DNA of 44,547 bases from Streptomyces sp. CBMA156 (GTDB taxonomy: Bacteria > Actinomycetota > Actinomycetes > Streptomycetales > Streptomycetaceae). Positions 1 to 7,421 of the stretch are shown here, piece after piece (the first letter of the stretch is position 1; each line of letters opens with the position of its first letter). The stretch spans positions 1 through 44,547 of the forward strand of contig NZ_MSJQ01000350.1 of NCBI RefSeq assembly GCF_014596515.1, read 5' to 3'. The translations under genes were made by a program, and so were the position numbers. The notes under the pieces are model-generated. The model saw nothing but the letters and a program-made list of their open reading frames with translations, ran no database searches and was not told the DNA's origin.

Positions 1-5
1 ATAGT

Positions 6-124
6 GTTTCGGTGGTCATAGCGTGAGGGAAACGCCCGGTTACATTCCGAACCCGGAAGCTAAGCCTTACAGCGCCGATGGTACTGCAGGGGGGACCCTG
101 TGGGAGAGTAGGACGCCGCCGAAC
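6..124 (+). rRNA. rrf: 5S ribosomal RNA
   Basis: Complete 5S rRNA of about 119 nt. The 5' end (GTTTCGGTGG) pairs with the 3' end (CCGCCGAAC) to form helix I, and the internal CCCGGTTACATTCCGAACCC loop typical of actinobacterial 5S is present. The window starts only five bases upstream, so the 16S and 23S genes of the operon should lie immediately to the left. A strong terminator follows. Confidence 0.95.
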
Positions 125-133
125 AATCATTCG

Positions 134-173
134 AGAGAAACCCCCGCCGGGTGAACCGGTCGGGGGTTTCTCT
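134..173 (+). terminator. rRNA operon terminator
   Basis: A perfect 13-bp stem (134-146 with 161-173, AGAGAAACCCCCG) closes a 14-nt loop that can itself pair CCGG with CCGG. It lies 10 nt after the 5S gene, and a T-rich stretch (TCTCTGTTG) runs off its 3' side. Intrinsic terminator of the rRNA operon. Confidence 0.9.
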
Positions 174-222
174 GTTGTAGGGTCAATGTGCATTGTCGTC
201 ACACGGGACAGGAGGCCCCCGG

Positions 223-843
223 GTGGAGGTCCAGGAGACGCGGGTCCAGACCGATCGCGTCCTCACCATCCCCAACATGCTGAGCATGGGCCGACTGGTC
301 GGTGTTCCGCTCTTTCTCTGGCTCATCCTGTGGCCGGTCTTCGACGGGCCCAACAATGACGGTTGGGCACTGTTGATCCTGGCGCTGAGCGGGGTCAGCG
401 ACTACCTGGACGGAAAGCTCGCCCGGCGGTGGGGGCAGATCAGCCGGGTGGGGCAGTTGCTCGATCCGCTGGCCGACCGGCTCTATGTGCTGTCCACGCT
501 GGTCGGATTGACCTGGCGTGAGATTCTGCCGTGGTGGCTCACCGCGATCCTGTTGGCCCGTGAGGTATTCATCGCGGCACTGCTGCCGATTCTGAACCGG
601 CACGGTTACGGCCCGCTCCAGGTGAGTTTCCTGGGGAAGGCCGCGACCTTCAATCTGATGTACGCGTTTCCGCTTCTGCTGCTCGGCAGCGTGGACAACT
701 GGATCGCCCGGCCGGCCGAGGTCGTGAGCTGGGCCTTCATCTGGTGGGGCACGACGCTGTACTGGTGGGCCGCGATTCTCTACGCGGTTCAGGCGAGGCG
801 GATCGTCCGGGCGAGCAGGGCCGGCACGGCGTCCACAGTCTGA
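223..843 (+). CDS. CDP-alcohol phosphatidyltransferase family membrane protein (PgsA-like)
   Basis: A 206-residue integral membrane enzyme that exchanges the CMP of a CDP-lipid for an alcohol acceptor. The family signature D-G-x2-A-R-x8-G-x3-D-x3-D is intact (Asp63, Gly64, Ala67, Arg68, Gly77, Asp81, Asp85). Several hydrophobic helices (about 25-40, 48-60, 86-96, 103-123, 140-155, 165-190) fit the usual six-helix fold. I chose the GTG at 223 because GGAGG (211-215) sits seven bases before it; an in-frame TTG at 193 would extend it by ten residues but lacks such a site. Homologues include phosphatidylglycerophosphate and phosphatidylinositol-phosphate synthases, and the acceptor cannot be told from sequence. 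Its position beside DUF881/Sbp genes matches mycobacterial Rv1822 (pgsA2). Confidence 0.88.
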   Translation: MEVQETRVQTDRVLTIPNMLSMGRLVGVPLFLWLILWPVFDGPNNDGWALLILALSGVSDYLDGKLARRWGQISRVGQLLDPLADRLYVLSTLVGLTWREILPWWLTAILLAREVFIAALLPILNRHGYGPLQVSFLGKAATFNLMYAFPLLLLGSVDNWIARPAEVVSWAFIWWGTTLYWWAAILYAVQARRIVRASRAGTASTV

Positions 844-967
844 GACGTGATCTGAGAGAAGCCCCACGCCTCATCGGTGCGTCGGACGATACCTTCCGGG
901 TAGAGAACCCTCTGGAACGGTTTGATGGACCTGCTGGTCCACCACCGCGAAGGAGGACGCACCCGTA

Positions 968-3463
968 ATGAAAGCCGTTGTAATGGCAGGGGGCGAGGGC
1001 ACCCGACTCCGCCCGATGACCTCCAGCATGCCGAAGCCGCTGCTTCCGGTCGCCAATAGGCCGATCATGGAGCACGTGCTTCGGCTGCTGAAGCGGCACG
1101 GCCTCTCCGACACCGTCGTCACCGTGCAGTTTCTGGCGTCACTGGTCAAGAACTATTTCGGTGACGGCGAAGAGCTGGGCATGCATCTGACCTATGCCCA
1201 CGAGGAGACGCCACTGGGCACTGCGGGGAGTGTCAAGAACGCCGAGGACGCGCTCAAGGACGATTCCTTTCTGGTGATCTCCGGTGACGCGCTGACCGAC
1301 TTCGATCTCTCGGAATTGATCGACTTTCACCGAAGCAAGAACGCTCTGGTCACCGTCTGTCTCACGAGGGTGCCGAATCCACTGGAGTTCGGCATCACGA
1401 TCACGGACGACGAGGGGAGGGTCGAGCGCTTCCTGGAGAAGCCGACCTGGGGGCAGGTCTTCTCCGACACGGTGAACACCGGTATCTACGTGATGGAGCC
1501 CGAGGTCTTCGACTACGTCGCGGCGGGTGAGTCCGTCGACTGGTCGAGTGACGTCTTCCCGCAGCTGCTGAAGGAGGGCAAGCGGGTCTACGGCTACGTC
1601 GCCGAGGGCTACTGGGAGGACGTGGGCACCCACGAGAGCTACGGCAAGGCCCAGGCGGACGTCCTGGAGGGCAAGGTCGACGTCGAGCTCGACGGGTTCG
1701 AGATCTCGCCGGGCGTCTGGGTCGCCGAGGGCGCCGAGGTGGACCCCGAGGCGGTGCTCCGCGGGCCGCTGTACATCGGGGACTACGCCAAGGTCGAGGC
1801 CGGCGTGGAGATCCGCGAGCACACCGTGCTGGGCAGCAACGTGGTCGTCAAGCGCGGCGCGTTCCTGCACAAGGCGGTGGTGCACGACAACGTGTACGTC
1901 GGGCCGCAGAGCAATCTGCGGGGCTGCGTGGTCGGCAAGAACACCGACGTGATGCGGGCCGCGCGGATCGAGGACGGCGCGGTGATCGGCGACGAGTGCC
2001 TGGTCGGCGAGGAGTCGATCATCGGCGCGAACGTCCGGGTCTACCCGTTCAAGACCATCGAGGCCGGCGCCGTCGTCAACACCTCGGTGATCTGGGAGTC
2101 GCGCGGCCAGGAGCACCTGTTCGGGGTGCGGGGGGTCTCGGGCATCCTGAACGTCGAGATCACCCCGGAGCTGGCCGTCCGGCTCGCGGGAGCGTACGCG
2201 ACGACGTTGAAGAAGGGCGCCACCGTCACCATTGCGCGTGACCACTCGCGTGGTGCGCGTGCACTCAAACGGGCGATGATCTCGGGGCTCCAGACCTCCG
2301 CGATCGACGTCCGGGACCTGGAGAACGTGCCGATGCCGGTGGCCCGGCAGCACACGGCGCGGGGGAGCGCGGGCGGGATCTTCCTGAGGACCACGCCCGG
2401 GGTGCCGGACTCGCTGGACATCCTCTTCTTCGACGAGCGCGGGGCGGATCTCTCGCAGGCCGGCCAGCGCAAGCTGGACCGGGTCTACGCACGCCAGGAG
2501 TACCGGCGGGCCTTCCCCGGCGAGATCGGGGACCTGACCTTCCCGTCCAGCGTCTTCGACTCCTACGCGGGCAACCTGCTGCGAACGGTGGACACCACCG
2601 GGGTACGGGAGGCCGGGCTGAAGGTGGTCGTGGACACCGCGCACGGCAGTGCGGGCCTCGTCCTTCCGAGCATCCTCGGCCGACTCGGGGTCGAGGCGCT
2701 CACCGTCTCCAGCGGGCTGGACGAGGCCAGGCCGACCGAGGACGCCGAGGTGCGGCGGGCCGGTCTGGCCAGGCTGGGCGAGCTGGTGGCCTCCTCGCGG
2801 GCGGCCTTCGGCGTGCGCTTCGACCCGGTGGGCGAGCGCGTCGCGTTCGTCGACGAGCTGGGCCGGGTGATCGACGACGACCGGGCGCTGCTGGTGCTGC
2901 TGGACCTGGTCGCGGCCGAGCGGCGCAGCGGGCAGGTGGCGCTGCCGGTGACCACGACGCGGATCGCCGAGCAGGTCGCCGCGTACCACGGCACCCAGGT
3001 GATCTGGACGACGACGACGCCGGACGACCTCGCGAAGGCGGCCTCCGCCGAGGGCACGGTGTTCGGCGGGGACGGGCGCGGCGGCTTCGTGGTGCCCGAG
3101 TTCAGCGGGGTGCTGGACGGCGCCGCGGCCTTCGTCCGGCTGGTCGGCCTGGTGGCGAGGACCCAGCTCACGCTGAGCCAGATCGACGCGCGGATTCCGC
3201 AGGCGCACATCCGGCGCCGGGACATCGCGACGCCGTGGGCGGCCAAGGGCATGGTCATGCGTTCGGTGGTGGAGGCGGCAGGCAGCCGTCGGCTGGACAC
3301 CACCGACGGCGTCCGGGTGGTCGAGGCGGACGGGCGCTGGACGCTGGTGCTGCCCGACCCGGCCGAGGCGGTCACCCACCTGTGGGCGGAGGGCCCCGAC
3401 GACGAGGCCACCGAGGCGCTGCTGGACGAGTGGGCGGCCGTGGTCGACGGCGCGGGGCGGTGA
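968..3463 (+). CDS. Mannose-1-phosphate guanylyltransferase-like nucleotidyltransferase fused to a degenerate phosphomannomutase-like domain
   Basis: An 831-residue cytoplasmic fusion. Residues 1-235 form a sugar-phosphate nucleotidyltransferase domain with intact AGGEGTRLRPMT and PKPLLPV motifs, expected to make an NDP-sugar (usually annotated GDP-mannose) from NTP and a hexose 1-phosphate. Residues about 250-360 are hexapeptide repeats (left-handed beta helix). Residues about 375-831 align with the phosphoglucomutase/phosphomannomutase fold, but all four active-site loops are altered: the TASHNP serine loop reads R474-T-T-P-G-V; the metal loop DGDGDR reads D619-P-V-G-E-R; the sugar loop GGEQSGH reads G700-G-D-G-R-G-G; the phosphate loop RPSGTEP reads L795-P-D-P-A-E-A. 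Mutase activity is therefore unlikely (inference). AAGGAGG lies at 950-956, with a small hairpin at 926-941. The next genes encode DUF881 membrane proteins. Confidence 0.88.
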   Translation: MKAVVMAGGEGTRLRPMTSSMPKPLLPVANRPIMEHVLRLLKRHGLSDTVVTVQFLASLVKNYFGDGEELGMHLTYAHEETPLGTAGSVKNAEDALKDDSFLVISGDALTDFDLSELIDFHRSKNALVTVCLTRVPNPLEFGITITDDEGRVERFLEKPTWGQVFSDTVNTGIYVMEPEVFDYVAAGESVDWSSDVFPQLLKEGKRVYGYVAEGYWEDVGTHESYGKAQADVLEGKVDVELDGFEISPGVWVAEGAEVDPEAVLRGPLYIGDYAKVEAGVEIREHTVLGSNVVVKRGAFLHKAVVHDNVYVGPQSNLRGCVVGKNTDVMRAARIEDGAVIGDECLVGEESIIGANVRVYPFKTIEAGAVVNTSVIWESRGQEHLFGVRGVSGILNVEITPELAVRLAGAYATTLKKGATVTIARDHSRGARALKRAMISGLQTSAIDVRDLENVPMPVARQHTARGSAGGIFLRTTPGVPDSLDILFFDERGADLSQAGQRKLDRVYARQEYRRAFPGEIGDLTFPSSVFDSYAGNLLRTVDTTGVREAGLKVVVDTAHGSAGLVLPSILGRLGVEALTVSSGLDEARPTEDAEVRRAGLARLGELVASSRAAFGVRFDPVGERVAFVDELGRVIDDDRALLVLLDLVAAERRSGQVALPVTTTRIAEQVAAYHGTQVIWTTTTPDDLAKAASAEGTVFGGDGRGGFVVPEFSGVLDGAAAFVRLVGLVARTQLTLSQIDARIPQAHIRRRDIATPWAAKGMVMRSVVEAAGSRRLDTTDGVRVVEADGRWTLVLPDPAEAVTHLWAEGPDDEATEALLDEWAAVVDGAGR

Positions 3464-3515
3464 CGGCCAGGGCGTGAGCCCGGTGCGGACCTGAGCCCCG
3501 GACGACGACCCCGAA

Positions 3516-3551
3516 CGGCGGGGCGCGCGGTGTGATCCGCGCGCCCCGCCG
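3516..3551 (+). terminator. Intrinsic terminator after the nucleotidyltransferase fusion gene
   Basis: A perfect 15-bp GC stem (3516-3530 with 3537-3551) closes a 6-nt loop and is followed by TCCGTTTTC. It separates the 968-3463 gene from the DUF881 operon. Confidence 0.85.
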
Positions 3552-3615
3552 TCCGTTTTCACATCATTCGGAAGGGTCCGTCACTTTCCGTCATGTGTGC
3601 AGCGTGTGTGCAGCT

Positions 3616-3638
3616 CAGGGGCCGTGCACGGGCCCCTG
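3616..3638 (+). other. Hairpin just upstream of the first DUF881 gene
   Basis: CAGGGGCC (3616-3623) pairs perfectly with GGCCCCTG (3631-3638) across a 7-nt loop, 24 bases before the chosen ATG. There is no T-run, so it may be a leader stem or a protein site rather than a terminator. Function unknown. Confidence 0.4.
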
Positions 3639-3662
3639 CGGCGACATGGGACGATGGTCTCC

Positions 3663-4730
3663 ATGCCAGCGACGCCGACACCGAGTGCCCCGAACGGACG
3701 GTACAACCGCCCGGACGCCTCGATGTCCCTGCTGACCGGCGTGATGGACCACAGCCTGGACGAGGGCTACGCGGAGGCGGCCGCCGCGCGCGGCGGTGCC
3801 CGCGACAGCCGGATACCCGGCACCCTGTCGGGCCTGCTCACGCTGGGCGCCGGGTTGGCGCTTGTCGGATCGGTGGTGACGGTGGGCGCGGTGAACGCGC
3901 ACAAGGCCGAGCCGACGCTGGCCAAGGAGCGGGACGCGCTGATCCACCGGATCAACGACAGCAACACCTCGGCCGACCACTTGCAGAAGCAGGTGCAGGA
4001 GCTGCGGCTCAAGGTCGACAGCACGCAGCAGCAGGCGCTCGCCTCGGGGCCCGGTGATCCCGGCGGGGTGACCGGTGCCGTCGGCCTCGGTGAGGTCACC
4101 GGACCGGGGGTGAAGCTGGTCCTGGAGGACGCCGCGGGCACGGGCGCCGGCGGCAACGTCGACCCGCGGGCCGGGCAGGGCTTCTCCAGCAGCGGCCGGC
4201 TGCGGGACCGCGATCTGCAACTGGTGGTGAACGGCCTCTGGGGATCCGGGGCCGAGGCGATCGCGATCAACGGACAGCGGCTGACCGCGCTGTCCGCGAT
4301 CCGGGCCGCGGGCGAGGCGGTGCTGGTGGACAACCGGCCGCTGGTGCCGCCGTACAACATCCAGGCGATCGGGGACGGCTCGAAGCTCCTCACCGCCTTC
4401 CAGAAGGACATGGCCGGGGAGTACCTGCGGCTGCTCCAGGAGCAGTACGGCATCAAGTCGACGCTCTCCGTGCAGAAGAACCTGACGCTGCCGGCGGCGG
4501 TGGGGGTGACGCTGCGGACCGCGCAGCCGGTGACGCCCGAGCCCTCGCCCACCGCGACCCCGGCCGCCCCGAGTGGCACGCCGCCGGGTGGCACCGGAAC
4601 CCCGGAGGGCTCCGGCGCGTCGCTCTCACCGTCGGCCCCGCCTTCCGCATCCACCTCGCCGACCACCAAGCGACGACCGTCGACCGGACCCACCAAGACC
4701 ACGCCAGGGACAGGAGCAGCCAGACCGTGA
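3663..4730 (+). CDS. DUF881 family membrane-anchored protein (first copy)
   Basis: About 355 residues. An N-terminal cytoplasmic tail contains the conserved RPDASMSLL segment. A single transmembrane helix follows (TLSGLLTLGAGLALVGSVV), then a short coiled coil, then the DUF881 domain with its GPGVKLVLEDA and GAEAIAINGQR strands. The C-terminal 80 residues are a Pro/Thr/Ser-rich tail, probably extracytoplasmic. Start sites at 3654 (ATG) and 3663 (ATG) are both possible; neither has a good ribosome site. The end overlaps the next gene by 4 bp (GTGA), showing translational coupling. Bacillus YlxW/YlxX are DUF881 proteins beside sbp and ftsA-ftsZ, so a link to division or envelope growth is plausible, but no biochemical role is established. 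Confidence 0.85.
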   Translation: MPATPTPSAPNGRYNRPDASMSLLTGVMDHSLDEGYAEAAAARGGARDSRIPGTLSGLLTLGAGLALVGSVVTVGAVNAHKAEPTLAKERDALIHRINDSNTSADHLQKQVQELRLKVDSTQQQALASGPGDPGGVTGAVGLGEVTGPGVKLVLEDAAGTGAGGNVDPRAGQGFSSSGRLRDRDLQLVVNGLWGSGAEAIAINGQRLTALSAIRAAGEAVLVDNRPLVPPYNIQAIGDGSKLLTAFQKDMAGEYLRLLQEQYGIKSTLSVQKNLTLPAAVGVTLRTAQPVTPEPSPTATPAAPSGTPPGGTGTPEGSGASLSPSAPPSASTSPTTKRRPSTGPTKTTPGTGAARP

Positions 4731-5059
4731 TTGCCGTACTGGGTCTTGTGATCGGGGTGGTCGTCGGCCTCTTCGTCCAACCCGAGGTGCCGGACGCCGT
4801 CGTGCCCTACCTGCCGATCGCGGTGGTGGCGGCGCTGGACGCCGTGTTCGGCGGCGTCCGGGCGATGCTCGACGGGATCTTCAACGACAAGGTGTTCATC
4901 GTCTCGTTCCTGTCGAACGTGGTGGTCGCGGCACTGATCGTGTTCCTCGGTGACCAGCTGGGCGTCGGCTCGCAGCTCTCCACGGGCGTGGTCGTCGTCC
5001 TCGGCATCCGCATCTTCTCCAACGCGGCCGCGATCCGGCGCCATGTCTTCCGCGCCTGA
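4727..5059 (+). CDS. sbp: Small basic family protein (Sbp, DUF1290)
   Basis: A 110-residue membrane protein with three hydrophobic segments (about 2-18, 24-45, 62-100) and a short basic tail (IRRHVFRA). Conserved family blocks seen are GLFVQPEVP near the start, PYLPIAVVAALDAVFGG in the middle, and GIRIFSNAAAIRR at the end. The GTG start overlaps the upstream DUF881 stop, and its own end overlaps the start of the second DUF881 gene by 17 bp, so the three are co-translated. The DUF881-sbp-DUF881 order is the same as mycobacterial Rv1823-Rv1825. No activity is known; a membrane complex with the two flanking proteins is a reasonable inference. Confidence 0.9.
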   Translation: MIAVLGLVIGVVVGLFVQPEVPDAVVPYLPIAVVAALDAVFGGVRAMLDGIFNDKVFIVSFLSNVVVAALIVFLGDQLGVGSQLSTGVVVVLGIRIFSNAAAIRRHVFRA

Positions 5060-6221
5060 TCCGGGCCGCGAGGCGGCGGAGGAGAAGCAGGAGCCCGCGG
5101 GAGCCGGAAAGGCCGCTGGGAAGCCGGACGAGAAGCCTCCCGCGAAGCCCGCCGAGGGGCCTGCCGAGCAGGAAACCGAGAAGCCCGTCGAGGAGCCCGA
5201 GCCCGCGGCGGACGGGGCATCCGGGCCGCGGGACGCGACGGCCGCCGCCGAGGCTGCCGAGCCGGTCGGGGAGCCCGTCGGGGCGCAGGACGTGCCGGAA
5301 CCGAAGTCTGACGCTAAGGCTGAGCTTGAGGGCGGTCCGGTGTCCGAGCCGACGCTGCGGCTCACGAAGGCGGTCGAGCCGGCGCCGGAACCTGAGCCCG
5401 CACCTGCGGTCGAGCCCGAAGCGGTGCCCGAGCCCGAAGCGGTGCCCGAGCCCGAAGCAGCGGAAGCCGCCGAGCAGCCGCCCGCCGTGGACCGGAGCGC
5501 CGGTCGGCGGCGGCTGAAGGCGGCGCTCTGGCCGCCGCGGCTGTCGCGCGGGCAGCTGGTGGTGGCGCTGCTGCTGTTCTCGCTCGGCCTGGGGCTGGCG
5601 ATCCAGGTGCGGTCGACCAACGACCACCACAGTCAGCTGCGCGGGGCGCGCCAGGAGGACCTGGTGCGGATCCTCGATGAACTGGACAGCCGTCAGCAAC
5701 GTCTCCAGCAGGAGAAGGCGGAGCTGGAGCAGTCCCTGGCGAAGTTGGAGAACAGCTCCAACCAGGCCAAGGAGGCGCAGGAGCAGACCAGGAAGAAGGC
5801 GACGGAGCTGGGCGTGCTCGCCGGCACCGTCAAAGCCACTGGTCCCGGCATCGTACTCACGGTCGATGATCCCCAAGGGCAGGTGAAGGCAGATATGCTG
5901 CTGGACACCCTGCAAGAACTTCGAGCGGCGGGGGCGGAGGCGATTCAGATCAACGATGTGCGCGTGGTGGTCAACACCTACTTCACCGACCTGTCGGCCG
6001 GTGGGGTGCAGATCGACGGGAAGAAGGTCTCGCAGCCCTACCGGTTCACGGTCGTGGGGAACCCGCAGGATCTGACACCCGCGCTGAACATCCCGGGAGG
6101 TGTCGTCCGCACGCTGGAGAGCCACCAGGCGCGGGCGACGATCGCCCAGCAGCAGAAGGTGGTCGTGGACGCCCTCGTGGACCCGAAGTCGCCGCAGTAC
6201 GCCAAGCCGGCTTCGAAGTGA
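5043..6221 (+). CDS. DUF881 family membrane-anchored protein (second copy)
   Basis: 392 residues, starting at the ATG at 5043 inside the end of sbp; the preceding in-frame stretch back to 4950 would lie wholly inside sbp. Residues 1-150 are a low-complexity Glu/Pro/Ala-rich cytoplasmic tail containing a short tandem repeat. A single membrane helix follows (QLVVALLLFSLGLGLAIQV, about 178-197), then a Gln/Glu/Leu coiled coil (about 205-255), then the DUF881 domain (GTVKATGPGIVLTVDDP; GAEAIQINDVRVV). The architecture parallels the first copy, but the disordered part is at the N end here and the C end there. It is the last gene of the overlapping trio. Confidence 0.87.
   Translation: MSSAPDPGREAAEEKQEPAGAGKAAGKPDEKPPAKPAEGPAEQETEKPVEEPEPAADGASGPRDATAAAEAAEPVGEPVGAQDVPEPKSDAKAELEGGPVSEPTLRLTKAVEPAPEPEPAPAVEPEAVPEPEAVPEPEAAEAAEQPPAVDRSAGRRRLKAALWPPRLSRGQLVVALLLFSLGLGLAIQVRSTNDHHSQLRGARQEDLVRILDELDSRQQRLQQEKAELEQSLAKLENSSNQAKEAQEQTRKKATELGVLAGTVKATGPGIVLTVDDPQGQVKADMLLDTLQELRAAGAEAIQINDVRVVVNTYFTDLSAGGVQIDGKKVSQPYRFTVVGNPQDLTPALNIPGGVVRTLESHQARATIAQQQKVVVDALVDPKSPQYAKPASK
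5412..5458 (+). repeat. 18-bp tandem repeat in the second DUF881 gene
   Basis: Two identical 18-bp units (5412-5429, 5430-5447) and an 11-bp partial third copy (5448-5458). They encode Glu-Pro-Glu-Ala-Val-Pro repeats in the acidic cytoplasmic tail. This type of repeat is prone to length variation. Confidence 0.85.
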
Positions 6222-6284
6222 CGGGGCGCCCGACGAACGGCCCGTCAAGGGCGGGCGGCACCCGCTGCGGGGCGTCGCCGTCAC

Positions 6285-6437
6285 ATGGGCGAGACTGGTT
6301 CGCACCGGTACGCTCCGGAGCAACAACCGCAGGACCGGCGGCCGCAGGACTGGCAGCCGCAGCACCAACAGCCGCAGCACCAACAACCGCAGCACCACCG
6401 GCCGGAGTGCCACTCCGGCGGGTCCGAGCCGCAATGA
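6285..6437 (+). CDS. Possible small His/Gln/Pro-repeat protein between DUF881 and FHA genes
   Basis: A 50-codon frame from ATG 6285 to TGA 6435, too short for most gene callers. It begins MGETGSHRYAPEQQ, then has three Pro-Gln-His-Gln-Gln-type repeats, and ends GGSEPQ. There is no clear ribosome site, and the base composition is explained partly by a 15-bp DNA repeat. It occupies the interval (6222-6510) where mycobacteria carry gcvH. It may be a real small protein, the remnant of a longer Q/H/P-rich protein, or non-coding leader of the FHA gene. I do not recognise a family. Confidence 0.3.
   Translation: MGETGSHRYAPEQQPQDRRPQDWQPQHQQPQHQQPQHHRPECHSGGSEPQ
6357..6401 (+). repeat. 15-bp tandem repeats
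   Basis: Three consecutive 15-bp units beginning CCGCAGCACCA (6357-6371, 6372-6386, 6387-6401), the last diverging at its 3' end. They lie upstream of the FHA gene inside the possible small frame. Confidence 0.8.
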
Positions 6438-6510
6438 CCGGGCTCGCAGCATGTCCGAGGTTCTCACCCTGCCCCGCGGGCGGGTCTGTCACACGCAAGG
6501 GGATTCGCCC

Positions 6511-7398
6511 GTGAGTTTCTTCTCGAAGTTGTTCGGTCGCAACAAGGGCCGCGACGCGGCCGCCGTCGAGGCGCCGACCGCTCGCCACCGCCGTCCGGAG
6601 GACGAGCCCGCCGTGCCCGGCATGCGACCCGCCCCCGAGTCCGGCCCGTACGCCGGGCAGCAGCTGTACCGGGACGGCGGCGCCGCCCAGTACGTGGGGA
6701 ATCCGGCGGGCTACGGCGCGTCGGTTGACCCTTCCGGCGAGCCGCGCATAGGTTTCCCGTCAGGACCCTCAACCTCTGGTGGAGGGTTTGCTCCGGACCC
6801 GTACGCCGGGCACAACCCGTCGGGTGTGCCGCGCCAGGAGGCTGTGAACATGGCTGGCCCCACTCCGTGCCCCAGGTGCGGCAACCGGAACCCGGCCGCG
6901 GCCCGGTTCTGCTCCAACTGCGGTACGGCGCTGCGCGGCGGCCTGCTCCCGGAGGGGGCGGCGGAGACCACGTCGACCATCTCCATCTCCGGCCTGGAGT
7001 CGTACGATCCGAGCGCCACGACCGGCACCAGTACCGGCGCCACGCCGGCGCTGTCGGCCGAGGTGCTGTCGGCGATCGACGCGCTGCCGCCGGGCTCGGC
7101 CCTGCTGATCGTGCAGCGCGGTCCGAACTCGGGCAGCCGCTTCCTGCTGGACTCGGACGTCACCACGGCGGGACGTCACCCGCAGGGTGACATCTTCCTG
7201 GACGACGTCACGGTCTCGCGCCGCCACGTGGAGTTCCGCCGCACCCAGGCCGGCTTCAGCGTCGCGGACGTGGGCAGCCTCAACGGCACCTACGTGAACC
7301 GGGAGCGGATCGACGAGGTGTCGCTGAACAACGGCGACGAGGTGCAGATCGGGAAGTACCGGCTGGTGTTCTTCGCCGGCCACAACCGGGGGTACTGA
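6511..7398 (+). CDS. GarA/OdhI-like FHA domain protein with zinc ribbon
   Basis: 295 residues. Residues 1-115 are a disordered Gly/Pro-rich region beginning MSFFSKLFGRNK. A zinc ribbon follows with Cys120-x2-Cys123 and Cys134-x2-Cys137. Next is the E152-T-T-S motif, equivalent to the double-threonine site that PknB and PknG phosphorylate in mycobacterial GarA. The forkhead-associated domain spans about 199-291, with GRHPQGDIFLDD, VSRRHVEF and GSLNGTYVNRE. In GarA/OdhI the unphosphorylated FHA protein inhibits 2-oxoglutarate dehydrogenase and regulates glutamate enzymes; the same role here is inference. The long N-terminal part and zinc ribbon are absent from the short mycobacterial protein. 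The GTG at 6511 follows AAGGGGA (6497-6503). It lies 23 bp before ftsR, suggesting co-transcription. Confidence 0.88.
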   Translation: MSFFSKLFGRNKGRDAAAVEAPTARHRRPEDEPAVPGMRPAPESGPYAGQQLYRDGGAAQYVGNPAGYGASVDPSGEPRIGFPSGPSTSGGGFAPDPYAGHNPSGVPRQEAVNMAGPTPCPRCGNRNPAAARFCSNCGTALRGGLLPEGAAETTSTISISGLESYDPSATTGTSTGATPALSAEVLSAIDALPPGSALLIVQRGPNSGSRFLLDSDVTTAGRHPQGDIFLDDVTVSRRHVEFRRTQAGFSVADVGSLNGTYVNRERIDEVSLNNGDEVQIGKYRLVFFAGHNRGY

Positions 7399-7421
7399 AA
7401 ACGACGCAGGCAGGAGCCCGA

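Noticed and set aside
1139..3562. Long open frame antisense to the nucleotidyltransferase fusion gene
   Set aside because: It is a shadow of the high-GC codon pattern: His/Arg/Asp-rich, no recognisable domain, no ribosome site, and the plus strand carries clear enzyme motifs.
6357..6401. CRISPR-like short repeats
   Set aside because: The units are contiguous 15-bp repeats without spacers and no cas genes are present; it is a simple tandem repeat.
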